Position numbers and translations under genes: made by a program
In this document: positions 1 through 12,215 of the stretch, piece by piece
Layout: each line of letters begins with the position of its first letter
Numbering within the stretch: position 1 is the stretch's first letter
The notes under the pieces: generated by a model
The model's input: only the letters and a program-made list of their open reading frames with translations
Told to the model about the DNA's origin: nothing
The model's database searches: none
DNA from: Epiperipatus broadwayi
Lineage: Eukaryota > Onychophora > Udeonychophora > Euonychophora > Peripatidae
Assembly (NCBI GenBank): GCA_028023455.1
Contig: JAQFVV010012400.1
Span: 10,096,248 to 10,160,247, forward strand
Length of the DNA: 64,000 bases
Reading direction: 5' to 3'

Positions 1-2030
1 CATAGAGCAAATATAATATCAAAGGCAATGAAAAAATTTAAAAATGCACGTATATATGGATGTTAGGTTGTTTGCAGGAGTTAAAAAACTAATTAAGTAT
101 TACAAAACAAAATGATAACATTTGATCAACTATTGCTGCAATTTTCTATAAAATAATAATACTATATATGCTAAATCATATGCTTCCAAGAACAGTCATT
201 TTTACCCTGCTGTAGCGCCATCTATGAAAAGCTAGAATAATCAATTGACACTAGATAGTACAATGTTACAAATCCTCATCTCTAGAATGACCAGCAAAAG
301 TCAGAAAAATTGATTGATTGAAAAGGTGACTTTATAGCACTATACTTTATAGTGTTTACTGATTATTCATCTTCCAGTAGATGGCGCTATAACAGGTGAG
401 GCTAATGGCTCTGAATATGTTAACACTTGATTAACATAGTAGAAATACATTATCCATTTGTCAATAAGCACAAAAGAGCAGGACTGGCTTCTTAAACACA
501 CGCGCACAAAAATATTATAAATGAATAGCTTAGAATGTCATTCTTTTTCAATTATAAGTTGTCAATGATATGTTGAATTTTCCTTTCTAGTGGGAATTAG
601 ATTTTTATTTTAGAAGTAACAGATGTATGATGTAAGTTTTGGATAAAATATTCAGATTGTTATTCCATATTTTTCATGAAAAGTAAATGTATAAATTTAC
701 TTTTAAAACATTTTTTCATCTCAATTTTGTTTTGTCTTAAGTAAGTTATATATATATTTATAAATTTACATGATTATGTTTAAAGTAAAAAGATGAAAGG
801 TCATATAATAGTTTTTAATCAATGAGAATAAGTTTCAAACTAAAAATAGATTAAAATGTAATTTTTACTTGTAATTAAAATATGAAAATTTTAAACATAA
901 ATAAAAGTGGTACGTGTAAAAAGCCATAATTCTTTTGCTAGTATTTGCACTTCCTAATTGATATAATGATAGCTATAATGAGTTCCAATATCCTACAAGC
1001 ATTTTTGTTATAAATATTTAGCAAATGGAGTATTATTTGCAATAGTAATTACTTTAAGTAAATTTTATTATACAAAATTAATAATAAAAGGAATATGGAT
1101 TTTAGAAATGTATAGATAATTAAAAATTGTTCACTATGACTTTCACGAAAGTTCATCAAAAGTTCGAGCAGATGAACTGCCAGAATCAATATTAATCGTA
1201 GACCCCACATACGGTTTCACCAAATCTTATCAAAAACTTATTTTATATATGCAGTATTGAAACAGAAGTAAGTACTTCCCATTGAGTTATGTGATGTCAG
1301 AAACAATGAAAGAGATGTTTTTGACTTCACATAACTCAGTAAGAGTAGTTACTTTTGTTTCAATTAGGTTTAAACAAAGTTTTGATTATTTATATTACAT
1401 ATATAAGCAGAAGCAAATTCTTTATACACTAATGCCACCTAGTGCAAGCAATAGTAATCAATGAATGGAGTGCTTGCTATAGCTAATAACAGCTTATGTA
1501 AACATGGGAAATGCTGATCATGTAATGTTTTTGGTAGTTTATTACATTTATACTTAATATGTATATTTTAAATAATAAAAAAATAAATTAATTTATATTT
1601 GAGTGAAAATAATATTATGGATTAAATTATTATTTGGGTATTATTATTTTTTTATTTTTAGAAACACAATTTTATTTGTAGAGATACAAACACTGAGCTA
1701 TAGCAAAAAACAATTATATAAATACATGTTAAAGTAAATGAAAATTATCAAGAAGGCAATACAAGTGTTTTATTGCAAAATACACTAAATACAAATATAA
1801 ATTTAGAATTTAAAAAAATCCATCAAAAGATGAATAATATAATCAACCTATATAAGATTTCATATTAAATCTTACATATTAAGCCTGTATTCTGCCCATC
1901 CCTCTTCTATGTATTTAAATGGATACTGTCCTATACATGAGGAGTCAGAGTGACTTCAGTTCAACATGGGTATGACAACAATATTGGCATTAGCATGGGA
2001 TTTGGGAATTCTATCATCAGATTTTTAATG
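1..2030. other. AT-rich DNA without recognisable gene
   Basis: No convincing coding frame on either strand. Two items stand out: the small foldback at 190-400, and a stretch at about 1430-1475 that resembles the arm of the F2 repeat (the words gccacctagtgcaagc and agtaatcaatg recur in F2 copies at 12.1, 28.8 and 41.2 kb). The rest looks unique. Confidence 0.5.
190..400. repeat. Small foldback with GCGCCATCTA arms
   Basis: The words at 206-225 and 371-398 are inverted copies of about 24 bases around tgtagcgccatcta, separated by about 145 bases. This is the layout of a degenerate miniature inverted-repeat element or a hairpin. No target duplication is obvious. Confidence 0.45.
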
Positions 2031-2032
2031 AT

Positions 2033-2330
2033 ATGAATGGCTGAAGAGTTGGAGGCTGGAGTAGGTTGAAGCCTGTCCATTAAAGTGTAAGGATTTGCTA
2101 TCTTAATATAAACTGAGCACTGATTATATATGAATGTGGGATATGGTAATCTGGACCAACTGATGAGTGCTGGTTTAGCATGAAATACATATATTGGTGA
2201 TTTTTTTCTGTATGTGTGTGGTCATGTGTATCCGTAGTATGAGATAGTGTGGATAGTGAAGGGCTTGAAAGTCTGAGTTCAAATCCCCTATATTTATATT
2301 TTCAACCCATATAAATAAATTTCATCATTA
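2033..2330 (+). mobile_element. F1 repeat, copy A
   Basis: One copy of an interspersed family (F1) found at least nine more times in this window. Read in ribozyme sense it runs from ttgaagcctgtccattaaag, through a hammerhead core, to gagttcaaatcccctata. The 3' end contains a box-B-like word (GTTCAAATCCC), so a tRNA ancestry or internal pol III element is possible but weak. It is followed by TA-rich DNA. The family is not one I can name. Confidence 0.7.
2154..2237 (+). ncRNA. Hammerhead ribozyme, F1 copy A (degenerate)
   Basis: CTGATGA at 2160-2166 is followed by a stem II hairpin (TGCT...AGCA) and GAAA. Stem III can form between ATACAT just after GAA and ATGTGT at 2224-2229, with A as the cleavage-site base. 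Stem I is broken: the 3' side reads TCCGTA where other copies have TTGGTT. Probably inactive in this copy. Confidence 0.6.
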
Positions 2331-3084
2331 AAAGTCAATGAAAAAGTATGTATAAAATAAAAGGTGCAAATCACAATTATAAGGTGATCAAATATAGCAT
2401 ATATACTAACCATATTAAAAGAAAAACTGAATATTAATTTAAATATTTAGAGTAATACCTTGAAATTACTTTATCATAAAATAAATAAATTATTTAGGTG
2501 ACATAAAACACCAACATAAAAGTTTTCTGTAAGAGAAAGTTCAAATGTGTATTTTAACAGTTGAGAAGTGATAATCCAAATTAGTTTGGTAATTCATTTA
2601 ACATTTGAATTCGATATCTACTCATTATTTGTGCTTCCATAGGTTGATCTGAAGTTGAGCCATACAAATAGAAGACTGCCATCAATTACAATTAAATATA
2701 AGCTAAAAAATGCTTCTGATATTTTAAACAGTTCATGGAAATCAAAAGAGTGAAATTAATGAATAATTTTGTATATCACAAATTTTGTGGAAATAATATT
2801 ATGACAGATTAACTATCCATGAAAAAACAAACACTCTCACCATCTATTAGTTCTGATAAGGAAAGTTTTTTCCTTTATTGTTTTCCTTTGGAAGGATATT
2901 GGAAACAATTTGGCCTTCAAAAATATACTTAAAAATTACTTTACACATATCTAGTAAATTCAGATCATTCTTAAGTTGCACTTCATAAACTTGTGAATAA
3001 TAACCAAATAAAAAAGACAAAAAATTTATATCTTTTACTATATAATATATATGAACATTTAAAACATAAAGCTAAACTAGTCAA
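2331..3084. other. AT-rich intergenic DNA
   Basis: No coding frame, RNA gene or repeat that I can support. Confidence 0.4.
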
Positions 3085-3306
3085 TAAATAATCAAAATTA
3101 TCCCAAATTCACAACTCAACCAAACTAACCAAAAATAAACTTTCCAACACAACCAGTGCTTTCACTGCTACATCCAGATTTCTCAAGCTATTTTGTAGTT
3201 TTTTATACTTGAGAAGTCTGCTTTAGCAGTGAAACCATTGGTTGTGTTTTAGAGTTTATTTTTAGCTAGTCTGACTGAGTTGTGAATTTGGGGTAATTTT
3301 GATTAT
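3085..3306. repeat. Inverted repeat (foldback) of about 105-bp arms
   Basis: The left arm (about 3085-3190) and right arm (about 3200-3306) are reverse complements with scattered mismatches; both contain the word cacaactca/tgagttgtg and a (g)caaccagtg/cattggttg segment. The right outer edge abuts a TATATA run. The layout is the same head-to-head inverted dimer seen for F1, F2 and the Penelope relics, but no hammerhead core was found here. Confidence 0.65.
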
Positions 3307-3725
3307 ATATATATATAACGTACCGAGATACATCAGGAGGGAGTGTGCTTTCTACGGAGTTACACATAATTTTGAAAAAAAAATATAAATTGATAAACGA
3401 TTTGTGTAAATATTAATAAAAAATAAAAGGTCTTGTAGAGTAAAATAAGAATAAAAGGATTTTTTTTCTCATAGATAGGTTTATCGTTGAAAGCATAAAT
3501 TAGACAGTTTTATAAAATATAATTTTGAATCGTATTTAAATAAAACCTAAAGAACTAAAATTTGATTTAAGATTGCTTTAAGAAAAAAAAAAAAAACAAG
3601 GTGGAATTCGTTTTGTCTTATAATTATGATATAAAAAAAAATGTAATCAAAGGAATGTAGTGAACAATGGGAGCTAATGACGAACATAAGAAATTTCCAT
3701 TAAACGGCTAGTTAGTGAAAATAAC

Positions 3726-3838
3726 TTTAACAAAGAAATTGAAATAATTCTAACAAAGAAATTGAAATAACTCTAACAAAGAAATTGGAAATAAAGAAAT
3801 TGAAATAACTCTAGCAGAGAGTACAAAGAAATTAAAAT
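3726..3838. repeat. Short tandem repeat of about 27 bases
   Basis: The phrase aacaaagaaattgaaata recurs about four times with small changes across this interval. It is a local imperfect tandem array, probably slippage-derived. Confidence 0.7.
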
Positions 3839-3968
3839 GACCAATGCAAACACCAGAAAGTCAGCACGGACCGTAACTGAAACACCAGAGGATTAGTTAC
3901 GTATTGTAGATTGAATCCGCAAAGGGTGAATTTTCTATTGTATTATTATTAAAAATTATTTTTATAGA

Positions 3969-4250
3969 TCGAGAGCATTGAATATTAATATACGTCTCAA
4001 GCTAAACATAATGCTGCACTGTTAAACCCATCGTGTGAACAGCCGGCCGAATCCTTCTCGCAATACCAACAGCAAACAGTTCAAATGTCGATCATGGTCG
4101 CGTAAAACAAGAAGGAGACGGAGTGTCCACATGGAGCCCACAGGATCCCAACGACATCGGGAAAAGGAGTGCAAAGAGTTAGCGCTAACTGACCGAATGA
4201 AATACTATCAGAAGCAACGCTCGGAACCGTGCATAAGGGAGAAAGCTAGG
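3969..4250 (+). other. Possible exon (CpG-containing)
   Basis: The interval is bounded by an acceptor-like end (a T-rich tract ending in ttttatag at 3968) and a donor-like start (AG then GTAATG from 4251). It is richer in GC and CpG than its surroundings and matches no repeat here. From an ATG near 4131 a frame runs open to the donor, giving about 40 highly charged residues (MEPTGSQRHREKECKELAL at its start). The 5' part has stops in all frames, so it would be a 5' untranslated plus first coding exon. I recognise no family. It could equally be a non-coding CpG patch. Confidence 0.3.
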
Positions 4251-4619
4251 TAATGTTTATTTCAATTTCTAATTCACTAATTAAAAGCCGTAATAATAAA
4301 TGGAATAATAAACTCTGAACTTTATGGTACGAACAATAGTTATTAGTTGTCTTTAGCTCCATTACCCAGAGATTTTATTGTGACTGTGTGTATAATTATT
4401 TTTTTTATGTATTTATAATATGAAATTTTGATTGTATTAAATATTATTTGAACTTGAACGAAAGTGTAATTAATTATATTATAAGACCAAATGAAGTGTA
4501 ATAGCGTAAATGGAGACTTCATGGGTTAGTGATTACTTAAATTAGATTTAAATTAAATAATTAAATAAAAGAAAAAGAGAAAGCGAGAAATTTAGCGCAG
4601 AGAAAGATTCATAAATTGA

Positions 4620-4960
4620 TTTTTTAGGTAGGCGGATTATATTTAATTGATTGTTGTAGCTGAGCTAGCGGGAGCGGGTACTAGATCATATTGGTCAAGC
4701 AGACTTGTCGACAAAGGTCGGCTGGCGCCCATTGGATTTTTTCCTTTAAATAAATAAAAGGTTTGATTGGCTAATATGTCATCTAGTAAACGAGTGTTAA
4801 TGTTATTGGCAAATGTTTGCAAATGATATTGATTACTCTACCCGAGGTACCGACAGCCCCGTGATAGGATTTTGTGTAAGAGGGAGGTACAAAGTTCTGA
4901 TCGAGTCGTCATTATAAACATTAAACATTTTATTGATTTATATAAATGATGTTTTTATAA
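4620..4960. promoter_or_regulatory. Candidate promoter or CpG patch
   Basis: A locally GC- and CpG-richer stretch (gctagcgggagcgggtac, gtcgacaaaggtcggctgg, ctacccgaggtaccgac) with two inverted CCAAT-type words (cccattggat, gattggctaat) and a tttaaataaataaa box between them. In a window with very few CpGs this is unusual. Direction and target gene are unknown; it lies about 400 bases from the possible exon. Confidence 0.3.
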
Positions 4961-5759
4961 AATTTACGAGACGACGTGTAAAGGGCTAGGTATAATATAT
5001 ATATATAAACTCCAACAAAAGAGATATTATAGATTAATGAGAAAACATGTTTAGCCTCAAGGATTGTCAATTAGAAATAATTGATAATTTCTTGGCAGCA
5101 TCAAAGATTAAAGATTATCTTTGCTTACATGGACATTGTCTCCTCATTTCTATTCTTTATTATAATAACAATCCATAAAAATATATAAATAGTAAGTATT
5201 TGTGAAATGTAATTTAAACACTGAATTTATTTAATTGGTTGCATATTTCTCTCCAAGAATACATTTACATCACACCCATATATAGCCCAATTTTAGTATA
5301 TACAATATAGATTTTTGTTTTATACTCTTTCTAGTTATAAAATAAATCAGTAAGTTATTTTTTAGTAAATTTAACTTTTTATTGTAATTTTGAATGAAAA
5401 TAAATATTTTAAATTGAATTTTAGATAAATACATTTTTTTTCTTTTCAAAATAGTATCTAGGAGCGTACTATCAAAAACATACATTAGCAGTCAGCAATT
5501 AAAATTTTTATAGCATTTACTTATATGTTAATCTTATATATCGATAAACTACCTTTATTTAATTAATCCACTATAGAACAAACACCTTTCTAACATCATG
5601 TTACAGAGAGCTAAGACAGTACTTAGCAGGTCTGCTATCTCCTGCATGGTGAAGGTTTGAATAGTTTTTCATTTTTATTTTATTCTCCAACTAAGAAAAT
5701 CTAAAAAAATAATGGAAGTAAAATGAACAGAGAAACATCTTCATGCTCTTAAACTGAGA
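4961..5759. other. AT-rich intergenic DNA
   Basis: No gene recognised. A tRNA-like SINE relic may lie at about 5585-5660 (gagagctaagacagt... aaggtttgaatag), too degraded to call. The 71-codon minus-strand frame at 5270-5485 is AT-rich and featureless. Confidence 0.35.
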
Positions 5760-6265
5760 TGCTTTAGATTGGATTATATAATTAGAAAATAAGTTTAAAG
5801 ATAAGATAGTTGATCTTATCTTTTTAAAAGTCTCTATCTTGTATCTTCCTCAATACTCAACAAGACATCATTGAGATACAACAGATGTGTTAGGATGAAA
5901 AAGCCTTACTGTTTAAATTACATACTATCTCTGCGCTAGCAAATAACATCAAATGTTACATAATTTTTAATATTTCTGAATATTAATATGTACATTTAAA
6001 AATTTTGTGAAAGTTAATATGCAAAAAGAAAATAATGAAGCTTTAGACTACCCTGTATAATTAGAAAGTAGATTTAAAGATAAGATGACTGCTCTTATCT
6101 TTTCAAAATTGTCTATCTTGTATCTTACTTTGAAAGTTTTTTTCAATACTCATCAAGACATCATTGAGATATTATATAAAGAAAATAGTACAGCACATAT
6201 ATTAAGATAAAAATCCTTATTGTTTAAATTACATACTATCTCTGCACCAGCAAATAAAATCAAAT
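5760..6265. repeat. Tandem direct duplication of about 200 bases
   Basis: Copy 1 (5760-5960) and copy 2 (6039-6265) share the same order of blocks: tataattagaaa, a small hairpin around ataagat...atcttatc, tctatcttgtatctt, caagacatcattgagata, and gtttaaattacatactatc. The second copy carries short insertions. Each copy contains an internal foldback, so the unit may itself be a small mobile element. Confidence 0.75.
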
Positions 6266-8140
6266 TTTAAATAAAAATAATATTTGTCTAAAAAAGTAGA
6301 AAAAGAAATAATTACAACTTGCAAAACATAAGGGAAAAAATTATGTTTAGATTACAAGCAATATAAGATATTGCTAATCCTAAAAAAATGACATAAAACT
6401 TATACTACATGAATTAAATTCAAAGTAATTTGATCTTTGCAAAATACAGACATACCTAAAAGGTATCAAGACAGATTTAAAAACTTCTATGAGATTAAGG
6501 CATATAAAAATTTATAGTAGTCTACATACTGGTTGTAACCATTGTGGGTTAAAGTGTGGGATATAATGCAGGGCAAGAAATTATTAAAATTAGAGATATG
6601 AAGATTCATAGTCTGATAGGGTTTGTCTCTTTTAACACTCTTAGTTGATTTCTAATTTAAATATTTATTTTAGAAACTTAAATTTTAGTTATATTTTTTA
6701 TCAAGAGATGGAGCCATTTATAAAAATTATAATTGATATGCAATTTTACAAAAACAAATCAATATATTTTTTAAATTTTTAATTATAGTTAATATTCATT
6801 ACTAATTTATTATTTCATAGTTAATTAAAGTATAGGCACTCATTGTATTAACAATAAAAATAACACATTCAAAACTTTTATTCTATTTGAAAATCAAAAC
6901 TTACTGATTTAAAAATACTTTTAAAACATTTTTTTTTGTTTGTTTTCAACTTTAAGTTTGAAAAATGAATTCATAAAACACACATAAAAAATGTATTTTT
7001 TAAAATAAATTCACTAAAATATAGATATGAATGTCTATTTTCAAACATGATGAAAAAATATTTTCTTGCCAAGAGGAAATTCTTTGACAGAAGTACTCAC
7101 TTAGAAAACATATTTCTTACTTAATGATTATTTACAATATATACAAATAAATACAAAACATTTGCAACAGACTTATCCAAATAAAAAGTTTATATGATAC
7201 ACACAAAAAAACCCATGTAATACATAATAGTCTTCTATACCAATTAATTAATATGTTGTGGCCTGTATGATTTAGGATAAAGACAGAGTAGCAAATTCAA
7301 AAGCTAAAGATATCTAGATTGCTTTGCAGCTAAGGAAAAATTTAAAAACAGTTCATTTTGATCATTTGAAAAAATTAATGTGTTCAACCTACCACTTGGA
7401 TGCTTGAATATTGAATAATTTTTATATAAGCTGTTCTTATGATTATTTTATCATTATTTTTATAACATATTTAGTAGCTATTGCATAAGACCTGATTCTC
7501 CAATAAATATTATCAGTGAGTGATATTTTTTTTACTAAAATAACATTCAGTAGTTTATTTACTTTACACAAAAATATTTATTTATCTATAGATCAGTGTA
7601 GAGAAGATGAAATAATAAGTTTCAAAAAACTATTAGTTGGTCAAATAGACTAAATTAATCTTCTTTAACTCATTGATTCCAACATTTTGACAGATATTAA
7701 GATTTATTACTGATTAAATATTAAACAAGAATATTTTTATAAATTCAAAATGTTAAAATAAAAAAAATGATTTCCTTCTTTAAGAATCTCATATTAATAT
7801 TGCAAAATAAAATAAATACAAAATTTTATGCAAAATATGCTAATGATAGACTCAAAAGTTTTATTTGTAAAATAAAATTTCTATAAATCAGTGTTCTTTT
7901 AGCACTGTAATCAGAATGTATAGATCATCTTACTTTGAAGTCTGCAATTTTTAATAATTACTATTTTTTTTAAAAATATATAATATATACTGACAATTAA
8001 TCACAGATTTTTATGTGACCAAAGGATCAATTGTGATCAACATTATGAGAGTCATTGTCAGATACGATTTAAAAAACTTCTATATAATTTAATAAAAGTT
8101 AATATGAAAAAATAATAAGTAGCAAATGGTCTCTCATTTG
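6266..8140. other. AT-rich DNA without recognised features
   Basis: Nearly 1.9 kb of very AT-rich sequence. I see no coding frame, RNA gene, foldback or family repeat that I can support. Confidence 0.4.
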
Positions 8141-8144
8141 AGAA

Positions 8145-8245
8145 ACCATTCAGTGCTTTATAAATGTTAGAGCCAAAAGTGTAATTCATAAATCTTTAGC
8201 TCTCAAGTCCATAATTCTATTATTGCATTAAACCACATAGGCATA
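8145..8245 (-). mobile_element. SINE3 tRNA-derived fragment
   Basis: On the minus strand it begins with gtggtttaatgcaataatag, the tRNA-like head (box-A region) shared with other SINE3 copies, followed by ttatggacttgagagct. The family tail is degraded. Confidence 0.5.
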
Positions 8246-8274
8246 AATACAATTAATATTATTTAATGATCATG

Positions 8275-8400
8275 GTTTAAAGCAGTGATAAGGCTGTGGA
8301 CTTTAAAGCTAACAGTATATGGATTGAAGCTCAATTGTATTATTTCCAATGATTAAACTTTGTGGAATTTTTATATGTAGCAACAAATTATCCAATTATG
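8275..8400 (+). mobile_element. SINE3-like tRNA-derived fragment
   Basis: Begins with atggtttaaagcagtgataa and continues ggctgtggactttaaagct, matching the SINE3 head. A gattgaagctcaattg segment sits where box B would be. Degenerate and without a clear target duplication. Confidence 0.4.
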
Positions 8401-8524
8401 AAAAATAAGTTATAAATACAAAATCAACAACACCAAGCCCTCAAATAGATCGGTAATTAAGAAGTAGAAACAGTATGACTTATGTAGTACTGTGGCAAAA
8501 CACTTTCCTCTATGTAGTAGATTG

Positions 8525-8675
8525 TCATACCTCTCGAAACATTGTGCAATATACTAACCTGTATCCTATTATTAACAGTTGAATGTATTTGGAGCATTTA
8601 AATAAAGTTAAATTTTTCTAAAAACATTCAATACATATATTAGATGATGGATATAATCCAATATAAAAATACAAC
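8525..8675 (+). mobile_element. 3' part of the SINE complete at 41.95 kb
   Basis: Shares with the reverse complement of 41.95-42.13 kb the ordered words cctctcgaaacattgtgca, tatactaacctgt, agttgaatgtatttgga, taaattttctaaa-like spacer, cattcaa and tattagatgatgga, ending taatccaatataaaaata. It lacks the tRNA head and most of the hammerhead-like core, so it is a 5'-truncated copy. Confidence 0.65.
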
Positions 8676-8814
8676 TAGAACACCATCATCACAAACCTTC
8701 AGCAAAACAATACAAATAGTTAGTTATCAGAAAGGTCGTACAATGTTTCAGCAGTCACATAAAGGGTTATGCCCAATTAGATGATTGAACTAAAACTTTC
8801 ATTTACTCAACTCA

Positions 8815-8882
8815 GATGCAATCCTGAAATATTTAGCCCCAAGCCATTACTGTATTATTGCTCTAAATCACATATGGCAGAT
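8815..8882 (-). mobile_element. SINE3 head fragment
   Basis: The minus strand reads tgtgatttagagcaataata followed by tggcttggggct, a degraded tRNA-like head of the SINE3 type. Short and low confidence. Confidence 0.3.
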
Positions 8883-9233
8883 GTTACAATAAAACACATA
8901 TATAAAATTGAGATAAAGTTTAAAGCCTTTCTCTAAAAAAATAAAATACATAAGAAAATGTAATAAAGACATTCCTTCACCCACATTTTCATAGTGACAT
9001 GCTATGTACTAAGAAAAATATAAATGACAAAATAAATGAAATGTCAATGGTTATATTACACTAAAAGTATATACACCCTAAAAAAAATTGAAAAGGGAGA
9101 AGCTACTCTGCATTATAAATGTATTATACTTGGAAAATTAATAATAAATTTGATAACTTATTTATTTTATTATATGAATTTTTTCTACAGTACAGGCTTT
9201 TTCATACCTGCACTCCAATATGTAATATATACA

Positions 9234-9323
9234 GGGTTTAAACCAGACTTTCACATGACCTTCAACTATCCATGCTATCTCAGCATGGATAGTTTAGGGT
9301 CATGTGAAATTCTGAGTTTAAAC
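9234..9323. repeat. Short perfect-stem hairpin related to F1 ends
   Basis: Arms of about 42 bases (9234-9276 and 9281-9323) are near-exact reverse complements around the loop atct; the arm carries gtttaaac..gactttcacatgacc and ttcaactatccatgct. These words resemble the outer end of F1 (gggatttgaac, gactttcaagc, ttcagctatcca), so this may be a minimal F1-derived palindrome. Confidence 0.7.
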
Positions 9324-9489
9324 TTTCTACATATTAATTATTTTATGTTATTGAAGATATAAATAATAGTAAAGGTAATGTAATTTAATGATATCTTTAA
9401 TGGCAACTTTAATCTTAAACAAATATTTAAGAATAATCACTACAACTACTAAATAATTATACATTTATAGTAAAATTATTATTACATAA

Positions 9490-9600
9490 TGTCCTGTGTG
9501 GTTCAGTGGTATAATATCAGATTCTGGACCATAATGTCCTTATATTTTGGCACTTTCAGTACTCAAACTTCTCATATGAACTCCCAGGCAATGGTGCCAA
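9490..9600 (+). mobile_element. SINE3 tRNA-derived element
   Basis: The head gtgtggttcagtggtata is a good tRNA-like box A; the family tail follows (tactcaaacttctcatatg, aactcccaggcaat). The same tail occurs at 20.2, 24.3, 29.6, 33.0 and 44.2 kb, which defines the family. Confidence 0.65.
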
Positions 9601-9604
9601 TATT

Positions 9605-10411
9605 ATATAATCACAGATTTACTATAGAAACATAATATTTTTAGAATTTATAAATCCTTTTAGATTTTAATCAAATAATTGAAAAATGTAATATATACCA
9701 GTCTTTTCCCAAAGAATCAAAGTGTCCTTAATTAGTCTTCTGAGGTTAGTAAAATATCTAGATTTTCTCATTTAATATCAGAGCTATATAATTATATAGT
9801 ATTGCTTGAAATTTCTCTTCATTATCTTGAATAGTATAATGGAAATAAATATGGTGGCTACATAGATATGTGCAATCTAATATTTCTTTTTAATGAAGGC
9901 TAACAATCAGAAACTAAACTGAACTTCAATACTTTTGAGGCTTATTAATTAATCATGCCTTTGCAGAAAGTTTTAGAGTAATATGAAGGGGTGGTCATTT
10001 GTCAAATATATTTCTTAGAGCTAGTTTAGAAATTTAGTTATCAATTTATTAAGATAAGTTTCCATTCAACTTTATGTCAGACTTTTAATTTTTTCATTGA
10101 TATTATTTGTGTCTGTTTATTTTCTCAACCAAATAATTTCAATCTCCTGGTTGTTAATTAAAAGAAACATCTCCCTTACTTCAACGACTAATCTAGTTGG
10201 CAGTCTCCATATTATTTTTTAATTAGTGTTCAATTTTCATATGCATTAAAGAGCACTAATAGAATTTGTTAATTTTCTTTTTAAATACATAGCTATATGT
10301 ATATACTGTAACCCAAGTGTAAATAATATTTTGAGAATACAAGTGTGTGTTCACTTGTGTTATATATATATATATAAGATGGAATAAAGAAGGAAAGTAA
10401 AATATTCATAT
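9605..10411. other. AT-rich intergenic DNA
   Basis: No gene seen. A TATATA run ends near 10375, just before the DNA transposon's target duplication. Confidence 0.4.
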
Positions 10412-10419
10412 CTTTAAAA

Positions 10420-11230
10420 GGTAGTCAAGTATTTACCTTGCTATGACGTCATTACGCTCAACATTGTTTCTGCCAGTAAGCGTCGTCAGAAGATTACATG
10501 AATGTTGTCATGGCAATGAAGACACTGACATGACTAATCCACAAGATTTGATTTTTTGACCCACGAGATTTGATTTTTTTCTTCTAAAAACAGACTTTTT
10601 TTTAAAAGAGTTTAAGTTTGTAAACATTTTATTGTATATGTGTGTGAGACTATCCCAGGAATTGAAATTTTTATACCAATGCATTTAAATAAAGAGTTTT
10701 TAACTGAGAATATTTCAAATTTATATTATTAATTTAAAAGAGTTGTAATGCTTCTTTAAATCTATTGCATTGTCTTTTCTCACATATATATGTAAGTGGT
10801 TACACACATATAATAATGTTCACACAACTTAATTTAATTATATCATTTTATTAATTTTAAATTTATAACTGCGTATACTTTATATGCATACAGACATTAA
10901 TATATTAAATGTGTGCATATATCCGCACATACAAGTAAATATACACCATTACATATCAAAATAAATTTTTCTGATTATATACGTGGACTGTGTAGGTTCG
11001 AACTGGTGGAAAAGATAATAACTACGATGGAACATAGTAGGTGAAACAGGATGATGGCTATATAATATTGTTTCAAGTGGAACCAAACGTAACATCTTGC
11101 GATATGTGGACAAATTTTAGCGATTAACTTTGTCTGCAAATCACTAGGTGACATTATCTTAAAGATCGGAAGATTAGAGTAGTATGCCTTCAGGGTAATG
11201 ACATCATAGCAAGGTAAATACTTGACTACC
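10420..11230. mobile_element. Non-autonomous DNA transposon (811 bp, 8-bp TSD)
   Basis: Both ends begin GGTAGTCAAGTATTTACC and continue as terminal inverted repeats of about 37 bases with one mismatch (TGACGTCA on the left, TGATGTCA on the right). The element is flanked by the identical 8-mer CTTTAAAA at 10412-10419 and 11231-11238. An 8-bp duplication is typical of hAT, P and Merlin transposons; hAT ends usually start CAG or TAG, so the GG start leaves the superfamily open. There is no transposase frame inside, so it would be moved in trans. The left terminus carries a perfect cAMP-response-element octamer. It sits right at the upstream edge of a duplicated segment. Confidence 0.85.
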
Positions 11231-11885
11231 CTTTAAAATTATTATGTAAATAAAGATTATTGATTTTGTAAGTATGCATGGATACATTCACTTAATTAAT
11301 AATAGATTACCTTAGATATTCATTTAGGTGACAGTCCCAAAAATTCTAGATAAAGTAAAAAGGATACTTAAACATATGGAGGGCTAGAAAGAAAGGAATA
11401 GCACATTGATTCCTACACTAAGTATATTGCCCAGTTTTTATGCCAACAATTATAAGTTGCTAGGAAAGAAGAAAACTAAACTATGCAGATAAATCACAAA
11501 AAAATAAATAAAAGGATAATGCACTAGTACCAAGTGTACTGTGTTCAACACTAGTTTGATTATCATTAATACTAAAATCATCAAGAGAAGAAAAGATATA
11601 AAAGAAGATGAGAGAATTCAATGACTAAAATGGTAAAATATTCTAAAGGAAAAGAAATTCAAGTTTTTTTTTAATATTTTAAAAAAAGAAATAATACATG
11701 TATACAATGAAAGTATTACTATAAAGATTGTATAAAATAATTAAATTTATATATATATATGAGAGGCTTTAATAAAGAATTAGAGAAAATAAAAGATATG
11801 AACGTGTGATTATAATATCCAGCATGATAAATTTATGCAAGAGGAAATCTACAAAATAAGGTATTTATTTTATTTATCTTTTATT

Positions 11886-12215
11886 GCAAAACTCACAATA
11901 GGTATTATCTCACCCAGCAAGTTAGAGTAATCAATGGATGCCAGAAGGCTTGTGCATAAAATTCCCATCTAGTGCCTACTCATCCAATATCCCCAGACTA
12001 GTTCTGACAAAGGATACAAGCCAGAAACTAGTCTGTGGATATTGGATAAGTAGGCACTAGATGGGGATTTTATGCACAAGCCTTCTGGCATCCATTGATT
12101 ACTGTAGCTTGCTGTGTGTGGCAATACGTATTGTGAGTTTTGCCTGTTTTAACAACAGTTATACACAAGCATAAGAAGTGGTGGTCATGTGGTGTTTATT
12201 GGTTTAAAACAAATA
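11886..12215. mobile_element. F2 inverted-dimer element
   Basis: Left arm (11886-12000) and right arm (about 12020-12140) are reverse complements over gcatccattgattact, aagccttctgg, tgtgcataaaat, tagtgcctactcatcc; the right arm extends outward through gttttaacaacagtta and ataagaagtggtggtcatg. The 15.7-kb copy of the duplicated segment lacks it, so it was inserted after (or lost from one copy since) the duplication. The inner right arm reads CTGACAA, a GG...CC hairpin, then GAAAC-TA-GTC, which resembles a minimal hammerhead with one core change. Confidence 0.75.

Noticed and set aside
9036-9362. 108-codon frame as a gene
   Set aside because: It ends inside a hairpin repeat and its composition is what AT-rich DNA gives by chance.
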